Positions 34,120 through 40,721 of a stretch of 40,721 nucleotides of DNA are shown here, piece after piece. The notes under the pieces were generated by a model that saw nothing but the letters and a program-made list of their open reading frames with translations, was not told the DNA's origin and searched no databases. The stretch covers positions 1 through 40,721 of the forward strand of contig JAQWUP010000062.1 of assembly GCA_029242085.1 (NCBI GenBank). Direction: 5' to 3'. This DNA is from Porticoccaceae bacterium (lineage in GTDB: Bacteria; Pseudomonadota; Gammaproteobacteria; Pseudomonadales; Porticoccaceae). Positions within the stretch are counted from its first letter, which is position 1; the number at the start of each line of letters is the position of its first letter. Both the position numbers and the translations under genes were made by a program.

Positions 34120-36096
34120 ATGGATCCCAAAGAGCAATTTTTTCAGGCACTCACGGCACTGCGAGAAGGTAATTTAGATTCTTGTGAACAGGCCTGTGAT
34201 CGCTTGCTGGCTATTAACGCCCGCGATGTTAATGCCTTGCGATTGCGCGCTCAGGTGTGGGAACGTCGAGGCGATATATCTAAAGCGGAGCAAGGCTTCA
34301 AAGCCGTCATTGCTATAGCGGCTGATTTTGCTCATGCCTGGGCTGACCTCGGCAAGGCCCAGTACGCACTTAAAGACTATGAGGCCGCTGAAGCCTCTCT
34401 GCGTCAAGCTCTGACGCTTGACGATAAATTAAAAGGTCCCAGTAACCTGTTGGCGTTGGTTCTTAAGCAGCTAGGTAAGGTTGACCAGTCTAAGGCTCTG
34501 GATAGCATTAATCAGCAGCGTGCCGCACTTAAAGAAAAGGTCCATCAGGCCTATCGTCTGGCAGTGGCAGGTGATATTGCTGAGGCTGAACGTCAGTGCC
34601 GCGAGGTTCTTAAAGACGATCCGGACAATGTCGGGGCTAAAGAGTTTTTAATCGAACGGGCTCTGGAAAGTGGCCGCGCCCGCTGGGCCGAAGAATTGGC
34701 GCGATCATTAACCCGAAAAATGCCAGAACGGCCAAAATGGTGGCTTAAATTAGCCACAGCCCTGTCGCGTCAAGATCAGGTTGCAGAGGCAGAGGAGGCC
34801 GCACAGCAGGCACTGCGTATTGACCCAGATAAAACCGAAGGGCGCATGTTGTTAGGCAGTATTTTCAGTAAAGATAACCGTTTTCCCGATGCGCTGGAGC
34901 AGTACGATTTGGTGCTGCGGCAGAGCCCTGACTATGTGCCGGGGCTGTCACAAAAAGCCACGGTATTAAAAACTTTTGGTCAGCAGCAGGAGGCTATAGA
35001 TACCTATCAACGATGTATGAATCTAGACCCCAAATATGGCGAGGCGGCATGGTCATTATCGAATTTAAAAACCTATAGATTCAGTGATGATGAGGTTAAA
35101 AAAATGCGCGCTGTGCTAGAAGCGGGCGCGCTTTCCGATCAGCAAACTGTTCATTTTAACTATGCGCTGGGCAAAGCCTATGAACATCGGAAAGACTGGC
35201 ATAGCGCCTTTGCTGCCTATGCGGCAGGAAATCTAGTCAAGAAAAAACTAGTCGACTGGAATGCCGATAAGTTTACCCGTCAGGTCGATGATATTATCCA
35301 GCTTTTTAATGCGGACTTTGTAGAGAAAAATAAGGCTGCGGGCATAGAGGATGATGCGGCTATCTTCATTCTTGGCCTGCCGCGCTCCGGATCGACTTTG
35401 CAGGAACAGATCCTCGCCTCTCACTCTCAGGTCGAAGGCACCAGAGAGCTGCCCTATATTCCCTGGCTCGCCCAGCGTATCAACAGACCGCCAAATGCAA
35501 TGGCCAGCCAGCCCTATCCGCTGGGTCTGAGTGAATTAAAGCAGCAGGACTGGCTGCAAATGGGCGAGCAGTTTATGCGTCAGGCACAGCGTCACCGACA
35601 GACTGAGGCGCCATTTTTTATCGACAAGCTGCCCAATAATTTTCTCTATGTGGGGCTGATTTTATTAGCGATGCCCAATGCAAAAATTATTAATACCGTT
35701 CGTCATCCGATGGATAACTGCTTTGGCTGCTTTAAACAGCTGTGGGCTGAAGGGCAGTATTTCACCTATGATTTAGAGGATCTGGGTCGTTATTATCGCG
35801 ACTATATTCGGTTGATGAAACATTGGCAGGCGGTATTTCCAGGCAAGATCCACGCGGTTAACTATGAGCAGGTGGTAGATAATCTCGAGCAAAATGTAGC
35901 GGAATTATTGGCTTACTGCGGTCTGCCAATGGAGGGTCAGTGTCTGCGCTTCCATGAGACCGAACGGGCGGTAAACACAGCCAGTTCAGAGCAGGTGCGC
36001 CAGCCAATTTATAAGTCTGCCGTAGCCTATTGGCAACATTTTGAAAAAGATTTGCAGCCGCTTAAAGATGCACTCGGCGATCTCTTAATAGACTAG
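34120..36096 (+). CDS. TPR protein with sulfotransferase domain
   Basis: The 658-aa protein has TPRs over about residues 5-390 (for example DALRLRAQVWERRGDISKAE-like units, FAHAWADLGKAQYALKDYEAA, EAAQQALRIDPDKTEG). The sulfotransferase domain begins with LGLPRSGSTLQEQIL (418-432), the 5'-phosphosulfate loop that binds PAPS; INTVRHPMDNCFGCF near 525 is the 3'-phosphate motif. It would transfer sulfate to a protein or glycan; the acceptor is unknown. ATG 34120 is used; a TTG 33 bases earlier lies in the terminator. No signal peptide, so cytoplasmic. It follows a TonB-dependent receptor gene. Confidence 0.88.
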   Translation: MDPKEQFFQALTALREGNLDSCEQACDRLLAINARDVNALRLRAQVWERRGDISKAEQGFKAVIAIAADFAHAWADLGKAQYALKDYEAAEASLRQALTLDDKLKGPSNLLALVLKQLGKVDQSKALDSINQQRAALKEKVHQAYRLAVAGDIAEAERQCREVLKDDPDNVGAKEFLIERALESGRARWAEELARSLTRKMPERPKWWLKLATALSRQDQVAEAEEAAQQALRIDPDKTEGRMLLGSIFSKDNRFPDALEQYDLVLRQSPDYVPGLSQKATVLKTFGQQQEAIDTYQRCMNLDPKYGEAAWSLSNLKTYRFSDDEVKKMRAVLEAGALSDQQTVHFNYALGKAYEHRKDWHSAFAAYAAGNLVKKKLVDWNADKFTRQVDDIIQLFNADFVEKNKAAGIEDDAAIFILGLPRSGSTLQEQILASHSQVEGTRELPYIPWLAQRINRPPNAMASQPYPLGLSELKQQDWLQMGEQFMRQAQRHRQTEAPFFIDKLPNNFLYVGLILLAMPNAKIINTVRHPMDNCFGCFKQLWAEGQYFTYDLEDLGRYYRDYIRLMKHWQAVFPGKIHAVNYEQVVDNLEQNVAELLAYCGLPMEGQCLRFHETERAVNTASSEQVRQPIYKSAVAYWQHFEKDLQPLKDALGDLLID

Positions 36097-36106
36097 GGGC
36101 CACTGA

Positions 36107-36132
36107 TACCCTCGAGGGGTAGCTAAATTTTT
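36107..36132 (+). terminator. Weak terminator candidate after the sulfotransferase gene
   Basis: TACCC (36107-36111) pairs with GGGTA (36117-36121) around a five-base loop, and a short T-run follows at 36128-36132. The stem is only five pairs and the T-run is offset, so this is a modest candidate. Confidence 0.35.
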
Positions 36133-36197
36133 CGCTGATTTTTGTTACTGTTTGTAATTAGATACGATGAACTGAGATTACCGAGAGAAGCTAGCCA

Positions 36198-37544
36198 ATG
36201 GTGCAAGATCAAACACTGGATCAATTTTTACAAGATAACCCGGATATTGAAATATTCGAAATAATCCTGCATGACCTCAATGGTATTCACCGCGGCAAGT
36301 GGTTACCCCGTGAGCAGATAGCAAAGGTTTTTGAAGGTGGCTATAAGATGCCACAAAATACCTGTTCTCTCGATGCCTGGGGTCGCGACCTCGATGAGTT
36401 GGTGCAGGAGACTGGCGATGCTGATGGTGTTTGCACGGCACATCCCGAAACTCTGGTGCGAGTGCCTTGGGCGGACAAACCCACTGCTCAGGTGATTGTG
36501 TCAATGGGCAGCTTTGGTGGAGACAAACCCTATGCGGGTGACCCAAGGGTAGTGCTGCAAGCTGTGTTAGACCGCTATGCAAAGCTGGGATTACGACCCG
36601 TCGTGGCCAGTGAAATGGAATTTCATCTATTTGAATTGGATCGCGATAAACTGGGTCTGCCCCAGCATAGTCAGCGCGCACTGGATGGCAGCCCTGCGCT
36701 GGGTGGTCAAACCTACGGCATGGATGCTATGCGTGAGACGGCACCCTTAATGGACGCTATTTCTGAGGCCGCAAAAATTCAAAATCTGCCTGTCGATACA
36801 TTGATCAGTGAATTTGGTCCGTCGCAGTATGAGATCAATCTCTATCATCAGGACAGTGCCATGCGCGCCTGCGATCAGGGTAGTATGCTCAAGCGAGCCA
36901 TTCGCAATGTTGCGCGCAGCCATAACAAAGCCGCCTCATTTATGGCCAAACCCTTTGCCGAGCAAGTGGGCAATGGCATGCATATTCATTTTAGTTTACT
37001 CAACGATAATGGCGACAATGTATTTGATAATGGCACTGCTGCGGGCTCACCACTATTAGGTCATGCGGTGGCGGGCTGTCTGGCAACCATGGCCGACAGC
37101 ATGGCCATTTTTGCGCCTAATATTAATTCCTACCGACGTATGGTGCCCGGCTGTTATGCGCCACTGGCGCCAAACTGGGGCTATGAAAACCGTACCACTG
37201 CGCTTCGTATTCCCGGCGGTGATCACCGCGCCATAAGAATTGAACACCGAATTGCTGGAGCTGATGCCAATCTGTATCTAACAGTGGCTGCGATGTTGGC
37301 TGGAGCGCTGTATGGGATTGAGCAGAAGATCGCTGCGCCGGACGCTGTTACTGGTGATGCGGGTCATGTTGAAGCAGTGCTGCCACATTTTTGGCAGGAC
37401 GCCCTGACAGTTTTTGAGCAGTCAGATTTTATTCGTGACTATCTTGGCACTGAGCTACAGAGGACATTTTCACTCTGCAAGCGCCAAGAAAAGCAGGAGT
37501 TTGATAGCCGCGTGACGCTAATGGAATATGATGCCTATCTCTAA
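36198..37544 (+). CDS. puuA: Glutamine synthetase-like ligase, probable gamma-glutamylpolyamine synthetase
   Basis: The 448-aa enzyme of the glutamine synthetase superfamily resembles PuuA, which joins glutamate to putrescine using ATP in the first step of polyamine breakdown. Motifs are in the expected places: LHDLNGIHRGKWLP near 25-38, the metal-binding SEMEFHLFEL (E140 region), SEFGPSQYEINL, GNGMHIHFSL, NWGYENRTTALRIPGG, and RIEHRIAGADANLYL. The glutamine-synthetase adenylylation loop is not evident, as in PuuA-type enzymes. A family this broad also includes enzymes for ethanolamine and other amines. Its position near diamine aminotransferase and decarboxylase genes favours polyamines. Confidence 0.82.
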   Translation: MVQDQTLDQFLQDNPDIEIFEIILHDLNGIHRGKWLPREQIAKVFEGGYKMPQNTCSLDAWGRDLDELVQETGDADGVCTAHPETLVRVPWADKPTAQVIVSMGSFGGDKPYAGDPRVVLQAVLDRYAKLGLRPVVASEMEFHLFELDRDKLGLPQHSQRALDGSPALGGQTYGMDAMRETAPLMDAISEAAKIQNLPVDTLISEFGPSQYEINLYHQDSAMRACDQGSMLKRAIRNVARSHNKAASFMAKPFAEQVGNGMHIHFSLLNDNGDNVFDNGTAAGSPLLGHAVAGCLATMADSMAIFAPNINSYRRMVPGCYAPLAPNWGYENRTTALRIPGGDHRAIRIEHRIAGADANLYLTVAAMLAGALYGIEQKIAAPDAVTGDAGHVEAVLPHFWQDALTVFEQSDFIRDYLGTELQRTFSLCKRQEKQEFDSRVTLMEYDAYL

Positions 37545-37547
37545 TAA

Positions 37548-38078
37548 TTAGAGCTTTCTTTTTAGCACCAGGCTATTGATTTTATTCTCGGCCAGTTTGG
37601 CGCGCGCCGATGCCATTTTTGAGGTGTTGGCAAATGGGCCGACCAGAATCCGATGCACAGTTCCTGTGTCCAAGCTAAAGGTTTCGATTTCAGCAGACAG
37701 GTTAAGCAGCAGTAACTGTACTTTGAGATTCTCGGCATCCCTTGGGTTTCTAAACGAGCCCGCCTGAAGTACGTAAGAGTACTTTTCTTCCACCTGAGTT
37801 TTATTGTCCTCAAACTGACCACTATCGGGAACGATAATCTCTGAATCTTTTAGCAAGGTGTAAAAATCGAATTTAAGAGCCGATAACTTGGAGTCTTCAG
37901 CAGACTTAACTGAGGTCTTGGAATCAGCGGGATTAGACTCAAGCAGAATAGGTATAAAGTACATACACAGCGCGCCAATAATCAAGCCGGATACAAATGC
38001 AGGTCGAGATGATTTCGGCTCGGCAGCTTTTTGCTTGGGATAGCGGGTTGCGGATTTCTTTGGGTAGTCTTGCGCCAT
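37548..38078 (-). CDS. ftsN: SPOR-domain division protein, FtsN-like
   Basis: The 176-aa protein has a basic cytoplasmic tail, one membrane helix at about 27-46, a linker, and a SPOR domain at about 98-176 (YVLQAGSFRNPRDAENLKVQ, IETFSLDTGTVHRILVGPF). SPOR domains bind peptidoglycan stripped of its stem peptides at the division site. FtsN activates septal peptidoglycan synthesis. The gene is 85 bases downstream of priA on the same strand; in E. coli ftsN lies near priA and rpmE too. The protein is much shorter than E. coli FtsN (about 320 aa), so the symbol is by context. Its stop is three bases from the end of the convergent puuA-like gene. Confidence 0.72.
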   Translation of the reverse strand: MAQDYPKKSATRYPKQKAAEPKSSRPAFVSGLIIGALCMYFIPILLESNPADSKTSVKSAEDSKLSALKFDFYTLLKDSEIIVPDSGQFEDNKTQVEEKYSYVLQAGSFRNPRDAENLKVQLLLLNLSAEIETFSLDTGTVHRILVGPFANTSKMASARAKLAENKINSLVLKRKL

Positions 38079-38163
38079 AAAACATAGTCCTGATCAGAAC
38101 CCGAATTGTAGGCCAATGAATCAGCCAGCTAAAGGTTTTGTTTGTTTATTTCACGGCTCGACT

Positions 38164-40383
38164 TCAAAGCTCCTGTGGATCTACATCAATCGACCAGCGC
38201 ACGCGCCTCGAGTCTCTGTGATTTTCAAGCTCAAGGGCCACAGCAGACAGCAGCGGTTGCAGAGTGGCGCGCTGATCGGATTCGATCTGCAGCAGATACC
38301 TAAAGCGTCCCGCACGTTTTTCCATATTGGCTGGCAGGGGCCCCAAATAGCCGAACTCTGGCGTTGCAGACACAAGGCTCTGAGCAATCTTGCGGGCGAG
38401 ATGTAAAAAGGCCTCAGCTTGGTCGGCACGATTTGACTCTGCACGAATAACTGCCATATGCCGAAAGGGTGGTAGCTGGGTAAGCTGTCGCTGGGGCATT
38501 AGCTGTTCGGCAAAATGCGCATAGCCGCGGGTTATCAGCAGTTCGAGTAATGGATGGTCGGGCTGATGGGTCTGCACAAAGACTCGACCAGGCACATCGC
38601 CGCGGCCACTGCGACCGGCCACTTGAGTGAGCAGTTGACCCATACGTTCATGGCTGCGAAAGTCAGGGCTAAATAAACCACTGTCGGCATCCAGCACGGC
38701 GACCAGAGTGACGTTCTCAAAATGATGCCCTTTGGCCAACATCTGGGTACCAATTAAAATGCAGGGTTGACCACTATCCGCGGTGTCAAACACCTCTTGC
38801 ATCGCCCCTTTTTTACGCGTGCTATCTCTATCGACACGCAATACCTTTGTCTCGGGGAAGCAGCGCTGCAGAGTGGCTTCGCTGCGTTCGGTGCCCTCTC
38901 CAGCGGCAACCAGTTGATGGCTGTGGCAGCTGGGGCACTGCTGGGGAATAGGCTCTTGGTAGTCGCAGTGGTGGCAAATAAGTCGCCCACGAGCACGGTG
39001 TACGGTAAGCCTTGAATCACAGCTCTGACATTCGGCTGTCCAACCGCATTGATGACAGAGCATGGCTGGAGCAAAGCCACGGCGATTAAGAAATACTAGC
39101 ACCTGCTGATTATTGTTAAGGGTCTCGCCGATGGCTGCCAATGTTGTGGCGGCAATCCCTGAGTCTGTGCGCTCGCCCTTTAGATCAATAATTTTCCAGT
39201 CTGGTTGCACTGCATTGCCTGCGCGGGTGCTGAGTACCAGATGCTGGTAGCGACCGGCCTGACAATTATTTAATGACTCCAGAGAGGGTGTCGCCGAGCC
39301 CAGAATGATGGGGATATTTTCTTGCTGGGCACGAATAACTGCCAGATCTCGAGCCGAATATCGAAAGCCCTCCTGCTGTTTGTAAGACTGATCGTGCTCC
39401 TCGTCGAGAATAATCAGTCCCGGATCTTGCAGCGGCGTAAAGATGGCCGAGCGAGTTCCCAGAATGATTTTGGCGGTGCCGGCACGGGCCAGCATCCAAG
39501 CCTGTAAACGCTGTTTGTCGCTGAGACCGGAGTGCAGCGTCACTATGGGTACGTTAAAGCGATCGCGAAAGCGTTTCTCAGTCTGCGGCGTCAGGCTTAT
39601 CTCGGGAATAAGAACCAGTGCCTGGCGCTCATAGCGCAGTACTTTTTCGATAGATTGCAGGTAGACCTCGGTTTTACCACTGCCGGTGATACCGTCAAGT
39701 AGCGAGCAGTTAAAGCTGTGGTGATCAATGGCGTCCAGAGCTTGCTGCTGCGATCGATACAGTGGAAGACTGTCCTGTTTGAGCATAGTCTCCAGTGGGA
39801 GTTTGGGAATATCCCGCACCGTTGGCTCTATCAGTGATTTTTGTTCCAGCTGCCTGAGAATCGCCCTTGAGAAGGATTCAACTATACGCTCATCGCTAAC
39901 AGGGCCCTCTGCTCGCAGCAGGTCTATGAGTGCGCGCTGTTTGCGCGCCTGCTTGAGGGAGTCTGGCCCCAGCTCTTTGCCCAGGCTGCTCAGTTGCCAA
40001 CAGCGCTGCCCCTGTGGCGGTGGTAGTTCACCTTTGCGCAACAGGGTCGGCAAGGTGCTAAATAGCGCGTCGCCAATTGGGTGCTGGTAATATCTGGCCG
40101 CCCAGATAAATAGCTTAAATAAAGAGGTTGGCAATAATGGCTGTGAATCAATTATTGCGCTGATCGGCTTGAGCTTGGCCAGCTCGAATTCACTCTGCTC
40201 AGCGCGTTCGATTATTAACCCTGTCACCTCGCGACGCCCAAAGGTAACCTTGACGCGGCAGCCTGGCTGTAGGGCTGCCTGCGGGGCATTTTCGGCTATC
40301 TCCAGGGGCACCAGATAGTCGAAAAGTCGACGCAGCGGTGACGGCACTGCAACGCGAAGAATTAAAGGCGTCAAATCAGCCAT
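38164..40383 (-). CDS. priA: Primosomal replication restart helicase PriA
   Basis: The 739-aa helicase matches PriA in length and order. The N-terminal DNA-binding part starts at VAVPSPLRRLFDYLVP. Walker A is GITGSGKTEV (231-240) and the DEEH box is ILDEEHDQSYKQQEGFRYSARD. Between the two helicase lobes are the paired zinc clusters: CHQCGWTAECQSC and CHHCDYQEPIPQQCPSCHS, eight Cys in all. PriA reloads the replisome at stalled forks together with PriB and DnaT. The start is ATG 40383, and the divergent rpmE gene begins 166 bases away. The ftsN-like gene follows on the same strand after 85 bases. Confidence 0.96.
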   Translation of the reverse strand: MADLTPLILRVAVPSPLRRLFDYLVPLEIAENAPQAALQPGCRVKVTFGRREVTGLIIERAEQSEFELAKLKPISAIIDSQPLLPTSLFKLFIWAARYYQHPIGDALFSTLPTLLRKGELPPPQGQRCWQLSSLGKELGPDSLKQARKQRALIDLLRAEGPVSDERIVESFSRAILRQLEQKSLIEPTVRDIPKLPLETMLKQDSLPLYRSQQQALDAIDHHSFNCSLLDGITGSGKTEVYLQSIEKVLRYERQALVLIPEISLTPQTEKRFRDRFNVPIVTLHSGLSDKQRLQAWMLARAGTAKIILGTRSAIFTPLQDPGLIILDEEHDQSYKQQEGFRYSARDLAVIRAQQENIPIILGSATPSLESLNNCQAGRYQHLVLSTRAGNAVQPDWKIIDLKGERTDSGIAATTLAAIGETLNNNQQVLVFLNRRGFAPAMLCHQCGWTAECQSCDSRLTVHRARGRLICHHCDYQEPIPQQCPSCHSHQLVAAGEGTERSEATLQRCFPETKVLRVDRDSTRKKGAMQEVFDTADSGQPCILIGTQMLAKGHHFENVTLVAVLDADSGLFSPDFRSHERMGQLLTQVAGRSGRGDVPGRVFVQTHQPDHPLLELLITRGYAHFAEQLMPQRQLTQLPPFRHMAVIRAESNRADQAEAFLHLARKIAQSLVSATPEFGYLGPLPANMEKRAGRFRYLLQIESDQRATLQPLLSAVALELENHRDSRRVRWSIDVDPQEL

Positions 40384-40402
40384 AAAAATATGAGATTTCC
40401 TT

Positions 40403-40430
40403 TTGTAACCCAGTTAATTTCTGCTAGAAT
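40403..40430 (+). promoter_or_regulatory. Candidate rpmE promoter
   Basis: TTGTAA (40403-40408) and TAGAAT (40425-40430) are 16 bases apart and about 117 bases before the rpmE start. The -10 box differs from TATAAT at one base. The long untranslated leader could carry regulation of the ribosomal protein, as is common for L31 genes. Confidence 0.5.
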
Positions 40431-40549
40431 CCGCGCTCTTTGGAAATGGCTTACCGTGCCTTGCGTGGACTGAATTACTTGTTGTTAGCATTTGATGGGT
40501 AGTGTAACAGTTCAACGATGGGGTGGCGGCTCGCGAATTGGAGTTTATG

Positions 40550-40721
40550 ATGAAAAATGAGATTCACCCAAAATATAACGAACTAGAAGCTACTTGCAGC
40601 TGCGGTAACGTTATCAAAGTCGGTTCAACACGCGCTGAAGGCATCTATTTAGATGTTTGCTCTGCATGTCATCCGTTCAACACAGGCAAGAAAAAAGTTG
40701 TTGATACTGGTGGTCGAATCG
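40550..40721 (+). CDS. rpmE: Ribosomal protein L31, partial (cut by window end)
   Basis: The first 57 codons of L31 are present: the start [19 protein letters not shown], then [15 protein letters not shown] and TGGRI. The four residues CSC and CSACH carry the zinc-binding Cys set of the zinc form of L31. GGAG (40540-40543) sits six bases before ATG 40550; an in-frame ATG at 40547 is only three bases from it and is less likely. L31 is part of the large ribosomal subunit and bridges to the small one. Divergent to priA, as in E. coli. The C-terminus is outside the window. Confidence 0.95.
   Translation, partial: MKNEIHPKYNELEATCSCGNVIKVGSTRAEGIYLDVCSACHPFNTGKKKVVDTGGRI

Noticed and set aside
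1-40721. Prophage, integrative element, insertion sequence or CRISPR
   Set aside because: No integrase, transposase, cas gene, att-type tRNA or spacer-repeat array is visible on either strand.

Overview
The window reads as chromosome of a free-living, probably marine gammaproteobacterium. Supporting this are a TonB-dependent receptor, several acyl-CoA and amino-acid catabolic genes, and an ftsN-like / priA / rpmE block like that of many Gammaproteobacteria. A position near the Cellvibrionales (SAR92/Porticoccaceae-like) is a guess from gene content only. I saw no transposase, integrase, phage gene, tRNA, rRNA or CRISPR array.

Layout: (1) 1-674 is a long non-coding leader, followed by the overlapping trpB-trpA pair (675-2701). 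(2) 2702-2998 is an intergenic repeat patch with palindromic motifs and a duplicated piece of the 3' end of the next gene. (3) 2999-17820 is a run of fourteen genes, all on the minus strand and almost all touching or overlapping. Their products are a TPR protein with a TonB-like C-terminus, a low-complexity lipoprotein, an exported protein of unknown function, a membrane TPR protein, a membrane PEGA-repeat/SUMF1 protein, a tiny exported peptide, a MotA/TolQ/ExbB channel protein, a degenerate Hsp70/actin-like protein, two membrane-anchored VWA proteins, two lipoproteins, an M48 metalloprotease and a parvulin-like protein. (4) 18048-20399 encodes a family III CoA-transferase and a class V aminotransferase. 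(5) 20374-26217 (minus) encodes an FAD oxidoreductase, M20 and M28 metallopeptidases, an NhaC-family antiporter and an Lrp/AsnC regulator. (6) 26346-31330 holds a PLP amino-acid decarboxylase, a putative glutarate CoA-transferase, glutaryl-CoA dehydrogenase and a class III diamine-type aminotransferase. (7) 31668-36096 is a TonB-dependent receptor, a strong terminator and a TPR-sulfotransferase. (8) 36198-37544 is a PuuA-like glutamine synthetase homologue. (9) 37548-40721 is a SPOR protein, PriA, and the start of rpmE.

The most interesting part is the operon at 2999-17820. It looks like an energised cell-envelope machine. The ExbB/TolQ-type channel has no ordinary ExbD/TolR partner. Instead, two adjacent VWA proteins each begin with a single transmembrane helix carrying an aspartate in a Phe-Leu-Asp motif, where ExbD/TolR/MotB carry their proton-binding aspartate. 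I propose that these are the stator partners and that ion flow through the complex drives VWA, PEGA, SUMF1-like and TPR parts in the periplasm. The SUMF1 domain lacks the catalytic cysteines of formylglycine-generating enzyme, so it is probably a binding module. I know of no named system with this composition, but I could not search.

The 26-37 kb region suggests lysine/polyamine use through cadaverine or putrescine, glutarate and glutaryl-CoA to crotonyl-CoA, with an Lrp-type regulator next to the decarboxylase. The individual enzyme families are clear; the exact substrates are inferred.
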